DNA from: a virus
Length of the DNA: 27,181 bases
IMG/VR virus record: IMGVR_UViG_3300022934_000144
Location: 1 to 27,181 of that record
Strand: one strand, 5' to 3'
The notes below the pieces were generated by a model, which saw nothing but the letters and a program-made list of their open reading frames with translations, had not been told where the DNA came from and searched no databases. Each line of letters opens with the position of its first letter. Position 1 is the stretch's first letter. A program made the translations under genes and the position numbers. Below are positions 14,005 through 20,956 of the stretch, in pieces.

Positions 14005-14064
14005 TTGACTTGCGACCCGAACCCGCGCGGGCTGGGTGGGTGGGGGGGTGCAACACGCGCCTCG
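14005..14064 (+). repeat. 60-bp G-tract direct repeat, copy 1
   Basis: Begins TTGACTTGC, contains GAACCCGCG, then GCTGGGTGGGTGGGGGGG (four G-tracts, quadruplex-compatible, 14034-14048), then GCAACACGCGCCTCG. It matches 15111-15169 in the same orientation with small differences. A short CGCA/TGCG hairpin follows. It lies in the gap between 13925 and 14144, where no gene is evident. Confidence 0.75.
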
Positions 14065-14143
14065 CACCTTGCGCCTTGCGGGCTTAAACTTCTTAATAAA
14101 TGTTTTAAAAAATAAGATAGGGCGACCGGAGCCGCCCATATCA

Positions 14144-14332
14144 TTAGCCGTGTAGTATTTCACTTAACTCGCCATCCCATGCGTCATCATTAGCGCACTC
14201 GATTGCATCACGCGGAGTCATGCCGCAGTCGTAATAGTCACGCCATGTTGCATCGGCTAGATCGTGAATGCCGAGTCCTATCATATTGGTTAGGACGCGG
14301 TTGCATTCTTTTTCAAACTGTTCATATGTCAT
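14144..14332 (-). CDS. Small hypothetical phage protein with structured leader
   Basis: 62 residues: MTYEQFEKECNRVLTNMIGL, then HDLADATWRDYYDCGMTPRD. Acidic and helical, with several aromatic residues; no known domain. The ATG has GGAG seven bases upstream, and this Shine-Dalgarno is complementary to a loop of the pseudoknot candidate directly upstream (14355-14417). Translation is therefore likely regulated. It lies downstream of the winged-helix gene within a cassette flanked by 60-bp direct repeats. Confidence 0.72.
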   Translation of the reverse strand: MTYEQFEKECNRVLTNMIGLGIHDLADATWRDYYDCGMTPRDAIECANDDAWDGELSEILHG

Positions 14333-14336
14333 AGAT

Positions 14337-14417
14337 CATCTCCAATAAAAGAGACCGCGCCACACTTGGGAGATGTCCCGTCACAGTGGCGCGGCCAGTT
14401 ACCATTATGTGACGGGA
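14337..14417 (-). ncRNA. Candidate H-type pseudoknot leader with anti-Shine-Dalgarno loop
   Basis: Read on the minus strand, starting directly after the stop of the winged-helix gene: stem 1 strand TCCCGTCACA (14417-14408), a 13-base loop, stem 2 strand CCGCGCCAC (14394-14386), then with no gap stem 1 return TGTGACGGGA (14385-14376), a 12-base loop, and stem 2 return GTGGCGCGG (14363-14355). Both stems are perfect (10 and 9 bp) and interleaved. The second loop contains CATCTCCCAA, complementary to the Shine-Dalgarno region TTGGAGATG (14345-14337) of the next gene. This is sequence-visible; the regulatory function is inferred. Confidence 0.65.
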
Positions 14418-14912
14418 TTACTTAAACGCTCGTATATCTTTCAAGTGATACTTATATTTACCTTGAGCACCGAACCGTTGACGCTTGAACTTTAACGTAT
14501 GCGGTATCTCACGCTTGACTGCTGGGATCAGAGTCGTGCGAACCGTGCCGATCTTCAACTTAACACGATTAGATAACTCACGATGTGAGAGCCAGCCACC
14601 TTGCAACAGCTCAATTGCCATGTGAACTTTGGTAGGTGATACCTTTGGACGCTGATCCGAGTTTGACCGCACAGCATTCATTGCCTTGTATGATATGGCG
14701 CGGCGCTTTTCTTCCGCAGCCGTATCGTTATTAAACACACGCTCCAAAAGCATTCCATTAGCGTGGTCAACTAACTTGTTATAGTCTAGTTGATTCGATA
14801 CAAACTGTTCGATCACGCGGACAGACTGCAACAAATCGCTGTTAGTTGGATCAGAGTTTAACATAATCACCGTCATATGGTGGCGGATATGTTCTTGTTC
14901 GTTGTGTTCCAT
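14418..14912 (-). CDS. Winged-helix DNA-binding protein, probable phage regulator
   Basis: 164 residues. The N-terminal half is helical and acidic. The C-terminal part, KVHMAIELLQGGWLSHRELS then KLKIGTVRTTLIPAVKRE and a wing-like FKRQRFGAQGKYKYHL, reads as a winged helix-turn-helix. AAAGGAG is well placed upstream of the ATG. It is the first gene of the left arm, divergent from the packaging arm. Its upstream region has TTGGAC and TGTTAT hexamers around a perfect GGGAT inverted repeat, consistent with autoregulation. It may set the early/late balance; that is inference. Confidence 0.7.
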   Translation of the reverse strand: MEHNEQEHIRHHMTVIMLNSDPTNSDLLQSVRVIEQFVSNQLDYNKLVDHANGMLLERVFNNDTAAEEKRRAISYKAMNAVRSNSDQRPKVSPTKVHMAIELLQGGWLSHRELSNRVKLKIGTVRTTLIPAVKREIPHTLKFKRQRFGAQGKYKYHLKDIRAFK

Positions 14913-14935
14913 TACGATCTCCTTTGTTAATGGCT

Positions 14936-14966
14936 ATAACAACATGGGATTTATCCCATAGTCCAA
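14936..14966 (-). promoter_or_regulatory. Predicted promoter with GGGAT inverted repeat for the winged-helix gene
   Basis: Minus strand TTGGAC (14961-14966) and TGTTAT (14936-14941) are 19 bases apart. Between them is ATGGGAT-2-ATCCCAT (14944-14959), a perfect dyad. The placement mirrors the operator at 7393-7408. The spacing is longer than optimal, so promoter strength may depend on a factor. Confidence 0.5.
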
Positions 14967-15000
14967 GCTACCAGCTTACTAGGACGCGGTCAAGCTTTTC

Positions 15001-15090
15001 GGCGCAATATATTCGCGCCACACATGCATAAAGTGAAAAATCTTTTCACTTTATGCAGTCGCCCATAGCATTTTTTTTCTAAAAAAATGC
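15001..15090. repeat. Three tandem inverted repeats in the divergent arm junction
   Basis: GGCGC-9-GCGCC (15001-15019); a perfect 15-bp dyad with TGCATAAAGTGAAAA and a 3-base loop (15025-15057); and a perfect 10-bp dyad GCATTTTTTT with a 3-base loop (15068-15090). They lie between the start of the leftward arm and the rightward terminase gene. They could be bidirectional terminators, cruciforms or part of an origin. Confidence 0.75.
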
Positions 15091-15110
15091 ATTAATTAAC
15101 AAAATATGTC

Positions 15111-15169
15111 TTGACTTGCACTCTGAACCCGCGACGCTGGGGGGGAGGGTGGGAGCAACACGCTCCTCG
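15111..15169 (+). repeat. 60-bp G-tract direct repeat, copy 2
   Basis: Second copy of the 14005-14064 element: TTGACTTGC, GAACCCGCG, GCTGGGGGGGAGGGTGGG (quadruplex-compatible, 15139-15153), GCAACACGCTCCTCG. It is followed by a CGACCC/GGGTCG hairpin (15168-15182). Together the copies bracket about 1.05 kb. Confidence 0.75.
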
Positions 15170-15182
15170 ACCCAAAGGGTCG

Positions 15183-15317
15183 GGTTACTCCGGTAGTTTG
15201 CCAATCAGATTTGACATGTTTAGAGGGGGGACCCCCTTATTTTGGGGTATAGTGTTACTGTATCCGGTATATAATACACTGATTGATAAATTCATTTAAA
15301 TATAATATCGTTGGGCC
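15183..15317 (+). promoter_or_regulatory. Probable late-operon promoter and leader region
   Basis: Part of the 405-base divergent gap. It holds two TATAAT hexamers (15270-15275 and 15301-15306), neither with a convincing -35 at 16-18 bases. A G6-A-C5 tract (15225-15236) is followed by TTATTTT and GGGG (15244-15247), giving two alternative partners for the C-tract. Transcription from the second TATAAT would start about five bases before the terminase ATG. The exact promoter is not certain. Confidence 0.35.
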
Positions 15318-16793
15318 ATGAACCTTGATGCGTTACCCAAAGAGGTGTTACAGGAAGTCTTGCTGCTTGAAGAACAGCGCAAGCGTCTGGAGACCCGTGA
15401 AAAAGCCCAAGAGCAATTCATGCCCTACGTCCATCATGTATATGATGGATTTATTGAAGGGCGGCACCATAAAATCATTGCAGAGAAGCTTGAGCGCATA
15501 GCAAGAGGCGAGTTGAAGCGCCTGATTGTGAACATGCCCCCGCGACATTCCAAGTCTGAGTTTGCTTCTTATCTTATGCCTAGCTGGTTTTTGGGCCGTA
15601 ATCCAAAGCTCAAGATCATTCAGGCTACCATGAACACAGAACTTGCTGTAAGATTTGGGCGTAAGGTTCGAGATCTTATCGCAGACCCAGTCTACCGCGA
15701 GATCTTCCCAGACACGGACCTTAAACCGGATAGCCAAGCGGCAGGTCGTTGGGAGACCAGCGCTGGTGGGGAATATTTTGCAGCCGGGGTGGGTGCTGCA
15801 ATGACTGGTCGTGGTGCAGATTTACTTATTATTGACGATCCGCATTCGGAACAGGATGCGTTGTCGCCATCTGCCTACGACAATGCATGGGAGTGGTACA
15901 CATCTGGTCCGCGTCAGCGTTTGCAACCGGGCGGCGCTATTATTATTGTCCAGACCCGCTGGTCCAAGAAAGATATCACGGGCAGGTTACTGCAATCCCA
16001 GTCAAAAGACACACTGGCTGACCAGTGGGAAGTGGTTGAGTTCCCGGCGATCATGCCGTCGGGGGAACCACTGTGGCCTGAATTTTGGAAAAAAGACGAA
16101 CTAATTAAGGTAAAAGCGTCCCTGTCGCCGGGTAAATGGAATGCTCAGTGGCAACAGAACCCCACATCTGAAGAGACTGCTATTATCAAGCGTGAGTGGT
16201 GGAACGTGTGGGAAGAGACAGATATCCCCAAACTTGACTACATAATTCAGTCATATGACACCGCGTACAGTAAAAAAGAGACGGCTGACTACTCGGCTGT
16301 TACTACATGGGGCGTGTTCCAGCCACATGCAAATGGTGACCAGCATCTGATTATGCTGGATGCGAAGAAGGGGCGGTGGAGTTTTCCTGAGTTGAAGGCT
16401 ATCGCTCTGGAAGAAAATGAGTATTGGGAACCTGACATGATGCTGATTGAGGCCAAGGCATCGGGTATTCCTCTAGCGGACGAATTACGGTTGCAGAATT
16501 TGCCTGTTACTACGTTTGCTCCCGGTCGGCGCAAAGGCGGGGGCGGCGTGGACAAAACTACACGCATGCACATGGCTGCGCCTATATTCGAGTCGGGTAA
16601 AGTGTGGTATCCTAACGAAAGGTTTGCTGACGAAGTAATTGAGGAAGTCGCATCTTTTCCCAATGGCGATCATGATGACTATTGTGATAGTATGACAATG
16701 GCTGTGATGAGGTTTCGTCAAGGCGGCTTTATCAGTTTAGACGGCGAAGAACTTGAAGACTGGGGTCCCCCGCGTAAGAGAGAATACTACTAA
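15318..16793 (+). CDS. terL: Terminase large subunit (DNA packaging ATPase/nuclease)
   Basis: 491 residues, usual length. It powers DNA packaging into the prohead and cuts the concatemer. The ATPase has the variant Walker A NMPPRHSKS (72-80), Walker B LLIIDD (169-174) and a QTRWSKKDITG coupling segment. The C-terminal RNase H-like nuclease starts with SYDTAYSKKE (first metal Asp), continues with LIEAKASG, and ends with the acidic NGDHDDYCDS. The first 35 residues are a charged coiled stretch. No Shine-Dalgarno is visible before the ATG. Its stop overlaps the next start (TAATG). The small subunit is encoded about 3 kb away in the other arm. Confidence 0.93.
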   Translation: MNLDALPKEVLQEVLLLEEQRKRLETREKAQEQFMPYVHHVYDGFIEGRHHKIIAEKLERIARGELKRLIVNMPPRHSKSEFASYLMPSWFLGRNPKLKIIQATMNTELAVRFGRKVRDLIADPVYREIFPDTDLKPDSQAAGRWETSAGGEYFAAGVGAAMTGRGADLLIIDDPHSEQDALSPSAYDNAWEWYTSGPRQRLQPGGAIIIVQTRWSKKDITGRLLQSQSKDTLADQWEVVEFPAIMPSGEPLWPEFWKKDELIKVKASLSPGKWNAQWQQNPTSEETAIIKREWWNVWEETDIPKLDYIIQSYDTAYSKKETADYSAVTTWGVFQPHANGDQHLIMLDAKKGRWSFPELKAIALEENEYWEPDMMLIEAKASGIPLADELRLQNLPVTTFAPGRRKGGGGVDKTTRMHMAAPIFESGKVWYPNERFADEVIEEVASFPNGDHDDYCDSMTMAVMRFRQGGFISLDGEELEDWGPPRKREYY

Positions 16794-19700
16794 TGGCAGA
16801 ACAAAGCATTGTTGAGCAGCGCCGTCTTTTTCGTGAAGGTTTCAAGAAGCGCATGCAGAATCTTGCCGATATTGGTGAGAGCGCGGCTGAAAAAGGCGTT
16901 GGCATAGCTACAGGCATAGCTAAAGAAGAAGTTTTTGGCATCCCCGGCATGTTCGCAGACCTATCTGGCATGGCCCAGTATGTTACCAATCCGTTCACAT
17001 ATGGTACAAATGAGGGGTTACAGAAGGCCACTGAAGACCTAATTGGCGATCTTGGTGCGACGGCCCTTGCAGCAAAGGCCGGAGTGGAACTATCCGATGA
17101 GATGTTCGATGAAGAAGGTGAGCTTCGCCCTGAAATGATCGGGCGGATGGTGGCACCGGGCGCATTATACGGTAAAACTGCTGCCCTACTTCCTGAACTT
17201 AGCGCTGGCGTACAATCTTTGGTCCGTGGACTAAAATCCGACGGCTTTTTTCCAGCAGGCGGACCACAGCCAGCCACCGTTGATGGACCGTCGCCCATGA
17301 CACAGGCTCCAGACGACGCTGGTCCACGGTCCATGGTCGTTAGGTCGGAGAGCCAAGAACCACCGACGGGTGGTACAGCGCCAGAAAAGCCATTGGTTCA
17401 GGCTGAGAAGGAAGATCGTTTCGTAAGCCCAGACAACCCAGCAGTAGATAAGCCGCCGGAGTCAGCATTGACTAAGTCCGGTGTTAGCGAAACAGGTATT
17501 TATCTACCTGTGAAGGCTGCACTTGAGAACATAGATATCCCCAAAGGCGGGATCACAGGCACGAAGCTACTTGAGAAGTTGCGTGGTCAGCCGCGCACGG
17601 GCCGGGATTTGACGGCATCGGGGTTTGCTGATTTCTTAAAAGACATAGGCGGCAACAAGATTGATAAAGATGCGGCGCTTTCTGCGTATGATGCTGTCCG
17701 CAACAAGATGGTTATTCGCACAGTTATGTCAAAAGACTTTGCTTACGACGGTGCTACAGCACCGGGTGAGAATATTAGGTTTTTAGGTATGCAGCGTCAG
17801 ATTGGTGCTAAAGATACTGAGCGTAACTACGGCGTGATGTTATTTGGGGATGAGTCGGCAAAGATAGGGGACCAGCCTTTAATAACTTTAAAACCTCACG
17901 ACTACTTCACTAACAATTTACCAACGCATTTTGGGCACATACGATTTAGCATCCAAGAGATTCTTGACCCTAAGACTAATCAGCCCATCAAAGCACTGCT
18001 AGTAGAAGAGATCCAGTCTGACTTGGTTCGTGCATTTGCTCAAGCAGAGCAGGTGCAGCGCAATGTTAAGTCCGTCGAGTCTTTAAAGAAAGCTTTGAAG
18101 AAAGACCGCCCTGATTTGGACGAAGACACAATCAATCTGATGGCTGAGAACGAACATGACCAGATGGTGTCAAATGCTGAAGTGGCTCTTGGAAGAATAT
18201 TTAATGACAAAATTCCATACGGTCCGGGTGAGCGTCTGGCTGATGCGACATTGGCAGCAAGCAAAGATGTGAAGCAGTACGACCAAATGCTCAAAGACTA
18301 CAAGTTTGCTGAAGATGCGGATGAGGTTTTGGGTAAGCCAGCAATGCTGGCTGTTGAAAAAGACAGAAACAAACTTTTTAATGAGGCGAGTAATTCAGAG
18401 GCAGAGATATCTGTAGGAAAGCTTTTTCTAACATCAGGTTTATACAAAGCTAAGTCTGCTAGCGAGGCGGAAAGGTTGGTTAACAATATTCCTGACGATG
18501 TTTTAGTAAACATGCCGCGAACAACGATCATGGCACGAACAGCAGAAAATCTTAATAATCAAGAAATTGCGGCGGAAATGAGAAAAAAGATTTTGCGTGA
18601 GTGGGAAGCAGCAGATAAAACTGCTCAACAAAAACTTAAAGACTCTCAAAAGGGGTCAATGGGAATTTTATCTAGTTTATTTAGAAAGGATGTAGAAGCT
18701 CAGTTAGCAGAGGAAAGACGCGGAAGGGCTGTTGGCATGTTATCCTTTTATGCTCGTGAAAAAGCAAAAGACATGCTAGCGCATCGGTTGTCAAAACAAT
18801 TAAAAGACGATCTGCTTAAAGCGCGGATGAAACCTGCTGGAGCAGGAGGAGAAACTGAGGTGTTTTATGACCTGCTTGATCTAGAACAAGATGCTAGAAT
18901 AGTACGCAGTGCTGAAAATGCCACGCCGACTACGGTTAGAAAATTCATCCCTGAAGCCGAACTTAATGAAATTTTAACTAAACACGCAAATTTTGTTGAC
19001 GGCGAGATTAAAGACGCTGTGGATTTATTTGCTAATGAAATAAGAAATATGAAGGACGCCGATCCCGTATTCAGTGGTGTTGAGTCGGACTATTTTAATT
19101 ATAAGTTAAATCGAGATAAGTTAATAGAAAGTTTTAGAACGTCTATGACCCAGACCAAATTATCGGGGTTTGATGCTCGACAGGTGCAACAGGCTGAGAT
19201 TTACAGGGACAACATATTTAAAAAAGTAGAAGAAGCCAAACAGAAAGCGCCGACATTGTCTGACCTTGGGGACAAAGTAGACAAGATTATTAACGATCCT
19301 ACATTTGGCTCTTTGTTTAGAGAGCGGTATGGCATAGCAGAGGGCGCAACAGGCAAGGACGTAGTCGCCAGTGGCACTGACTTCTTATCCGGCAAGGCTG
19401 CGATGAAGGCAGGGGACTATGTATCAAAGCCACCATTTGAAACACAAAATGATTTTATTCAGTTTGCTACACGAGCGTTAATGCATGAAGCCAAGAAGAT
19501 GGACATTGATGCTGTTGTTATGCCGTCTGTCGAGGAGATGATACTTGGACGGGAAGAGCATATCATGGGCGGCATGTCTCCGCTGGATAAAATTAAGAAC
19601 GTAGAGAAGATGAAGCAGGTACTAGGCGGCGAAAAGAGACTGCGTGAAATCAAATCAATGATACAAAAGCTTCCAGAAATGATTGGACGGCAGGAGCTTG

Positions 19701-20179
19701 AAGAGATAGGTGTTTTAGATGAAATGACTCGTATTTCGGGGAGTCAAGCCTTTGCTACAGGATCGTTGAGGATGAATAAGAAAGATTTACTACGCACTTT
19801 CTTTTCTCCAGATAAAATTAAAGAAATTGCAAAGATGCCCTATGGTGGAGATAGGATCCGTGATGAAAATAAATTACGGGGGCACTTTCAAAACTCTGGT
19901 GAAGCACTTGACGCTGCATTGAGTGTTTTAACCAAAGAGGGCTTTGAAGTTGAAGAGCTAGAGCGTCTGAGCGCCAAAACACAGGATGGTTCTAAGTATG
20001 TAAGCCTCGGCGGGTATGCACAGCAGGGCAAGCCAGAGCTAGCTAAATACAGAATGATTGACATTCGTAAAGGAAATAAGGGAGCCGATGTTGCTAAAAA
20101 GGTCCCTAGCGCTTACAATAAGGGCGGTCACGTCGATGTTCGCGGCGGTATTGGCGCGATGGCAAGGGAAGTGATGTAA
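16793..20179 (+). CDS. Large polyvalent-like phage protein (EIQSD motif), function unknown
   Basis: 1128 residues between terminase and portal. Residues about 385-411 read HFGHIRFS and LLVEEIQSDL, a motif I know from large polyvalent phage proteins. The matching downstream part, KPPFETQNDFIQFATRALMH then KKMDIDAVVMPS, appears only at about 878-912. The intervening 450 residues are charged and helical and look more AT-rich between 18350 and 19160, suggesting an inserted domain. The N-terminus has glycine-rich amphipathic stretches; residues 155-220 are a low-complexity Pro/Glu linker. The end, YNKGGHVDVRGGIG, recalls the Gly-Gly ends of the next proteins. It could be an ejected or internal virion protein; this is inference. 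Confidence 0.7.
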   Translation: MAEQSIVEQRRLFREGFKKRMQNLADIGESAAEKGVGIATGIAKEEVFGIPGMFADLSGMAQYVTNPFTYGTNEGLQKATEDLIGDLGATALAAKAGVELSDEMFDEEGELRPEMIGRMVAPGALYGKTAALLPELSAGVQSLVRGLKSDGFFPAGGPQPATVDGPSPMTQAPDDAGPRSMVVRSESQEPPTGGTAPEKPLVQAEKEDRFVSPDNPAVDKPPESALTKSGVSETGIYLPVKAALENIDIPKGGITGTKLLEKLRGQPRTGRDLTASGFADFLKDIGGNKIDKDAALSAYDAVRNKMVIRTVMSKDFAYDGATAPGENIRFLGMQRQIGAKDTERNYGVMLFGDESAKIGDQPLITLKPHDYFTNNLPTHFGHIRFSIQEILDPKTNQPIKALLVEEIQSDLVRAFAQAEQVQRNVKSVESLKKALKKDRPDLDEDTINLMAENEHDQMVSNAEVALGRIFNDKIPYGPGERLADATLAASKDVKQYDQMLKDYKFAEDADEVLGKPAMLAVEKDRNKLFNEASNSEAEISVGKLFLTSGLYKAKSASEAERLVNNIPDDVLVNMPRTTIMARTAENLNNQEIAAEMRKKILREWEAADKTAQQKLKDSQKGSMGILSSLFRKDVEAQLAEERRGRAVGMLSFYAREKAKDMLAHRLSKQLKDDLLKARMKPAGAGGETEVFYDLLDLEQDARIVRSAENATPTTVRKFIPEAELNEILTKHANFVDGEIKDAVDLFANEIRNMKDADPVFSGVESDYFNYKLNRDKLIESFRTSMTQTKLSGFDARQVQQAEIYRDNIFKKVEEAKQKAPTLSDLGDKVDKIINDPTFGSLFRERYGIAEGATGKDVVASGTDFLSGKAAMKAGDYVSKPPFETQNDFIQFATRALMHEAKKMDIDAVVMPSVEEMILGREEHIMGGMSPLDKIKNVEKMKQVLGGEKRLREIKSMIQKLPEMIGRQELEEIGVLDEMTRISGSQAFATGSLRMNKKDLLRTFFSPDKIKEIAKMPYGGDRIRDENKLRGHFQNSGEALDAALSVLTKEGFEVEELERLSAKTQDGSKYVSLGGYAQQGKPELAKYRMIDIRKGNKGADVAKKVPSAYNKGGHVDVRGGIGAMAREVM

Positions 20180-20394
20180 TGTCAAAAGACAAAAAGATTG
20201 ACGGTCGCACCGAAAAAGAAATCCGTATCATAGGAATTAGCGGCGATATAACAAAACTGACTGACAATCAGTATGACTATCTGAACAAGGTCATACTACC
20301 TAAAACATATGGAACAAAAAACAAACGTGATGGCGGGATGATCAAGGGGTATAGTCCTATCTCACGTCCACAGAGATTTAAAGGTGTATTCTAA
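20179..20394 (+). CDS. Small basic protein with KGVF C-terminus
   Basis: 71 residues, basic. It starts MSKDKKIDGRTEKEIRIIGI and ends SPISRPQRFKGVF. AAGGG lies upstream, and the start overlaps the large upstream gene (TAATG). The end region is one of three related junctions in this cluster. Function unknown; possibly a minor virion or head-assembly peptide given its place between terminase and portal. Confidence 0.75.
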   Translation: MSKDKKIDGRTEKEIRIIGISGDITKLTDNQYDYLNKVILPKTYGTKNKRDGGMIKGYSPISRPQRFKGVF

Positions 20395-20729
20395 TGGCAT
20401 CAAGAAAACGTATTACAAGTCACAAGAAGTCACGTCAGCAGAAAGAGTTTCGCGGTGAAGAACTCATAGATATTCCTTTTCGCGGCATAGCACAGCGTCG
20501 TGAAGAACCAAAAGTTTACGAAGCTTACCGGGACATGACACCTGCAAGAAAAGAAGCTCCAACACCTAAGGTATTGCCAAAGTCAAAGCCAAAGCCAAAG
20601 CCAAAGAAAAAATCTTCTGGTGTAAACTTTGATACTACAGGCACACTACCGGGCAAGACAATCAAAGGTAAGAAGTACGGCGGAGCTATAATGAAAGCCC
20701 GTGGCGGCACATTTAAAGGAACATTCTAA
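20394..20729 (+). CDS. Basic low-complexity protein with KARGGTFKGTF C-terminus
   Basis: 111 residues, highly basic, with a Lys-Pro repeat (KSKPKPKPKKK at about 64-74) and a flexible linker ending in GGAIMKARGGTFKGTF. It is probably unstructured and could bind DNA or an acidic partner. Its last codons and the next start form an exact 29-base repeat with the next gene's end (20703-20731 and 20930-20958). Start and stop overlap neighbours by one base. Confidence 0.75.
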   Translation: MASRKRITSHKKSRQQKEFRGEELIDIPFRGIAQRREEPKVYEAYRDMTPARKEAPTPKVLPKSKPKPKPKKKSSGVNFDTTGTLPGKTIKGKKYGGAIMKARGGTFKGTF

Positions 20730-20731
20730 TG
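20703..20731 (+). repeat. 29-nt exact repeat at gene junction, copy 1
   Basis: Contains ATTTAAAGGAACATTCTAAT, encodes the last residues GGTFKGTF, the stop, and the overlapping next ATG. AAAGGA acts as the next gene's Shine-Dalgarno. The identical copy is at 20930-20958; a diverged one is at 20376-20396. Confidence 0.85.
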
Positions 20732-20956
20732 TCTAAAACCGTAGTGCAAGGTAGTGGAACATTAACGCCCGAAGAGCATAACGCTTTACAGAATGAAGCC
20801 ATGAAGGCTTGGCAGAGTGGAAATAGGCTATCTAAGAATCTATCCATTCATAAGGCTGCATATATAAGCAGAAAAAAAGCTGAGATGCTTCGTCAAAAGC
20901 AGGACAATAGCGCTGTGATGAAGAAGCGCGGCGGCACATTTAAAGGAACATTCTAA
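20729..20956 (+). CDS. Small helical basic protein with KKRGGTFKGTF C-terminus
   Basis: 75 residues. It starts MSKTVVQGSGTLTPEEHNAL, with a helical middle containing a basic stretch, and ends in the same RGGTFKGTF as the previous protein. The two proteins are otherwise unrelated by eye, so the tail is a shared module. AAAGGA lies eight bases upstream of the ATG. It directly precedes the portal gene and overlaps its start. Confidence 0.75.
   Translation: MSKTVVQGSGTLTPEEHNALQNEAMKAWQSGNRLSKNLSIHKAAYISRKKAEMLRQKQDNSAVMKKRGGTFKGTF

Noticed and set aside
13955-14035. tRNA-like GGGTTCGGGTC on the minus strand of the G-tract repeat
   Set aside because: It resembles a T-arm only superficially; no acceptor stem, anticodon arm or D-arm can be folded around it.
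13936-14163. Minus-strand frames through the first G-tract repeat
   Set aside because: The protein is Pro/Arg low complexity imposed by the G-tracts, and it overlaps the end of a real gene at 14144.
14355-14417. HDV-like or other self-cleaving ribozyme as the identity of the pseudoknot
   Set aside because: The strand order and loop sizes differ: there is no hairpin between the second stem strand and the return of the first, and no recognisable catalytic core.
15111-15299. Plus-strand frame of 62 codons in the second G-tract repeat
   Set aside because: It is a translation of the repeat and leader region, without a Shine-Dalgarno.
16732-17334. Minus-strand frame of 200 codons opposite the polyvalent-like gene
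   Set aside because: Ser/Pro/Arg-rich shadow composition, and it is fully antisense to a better-supported gene in a co-oriented operon.
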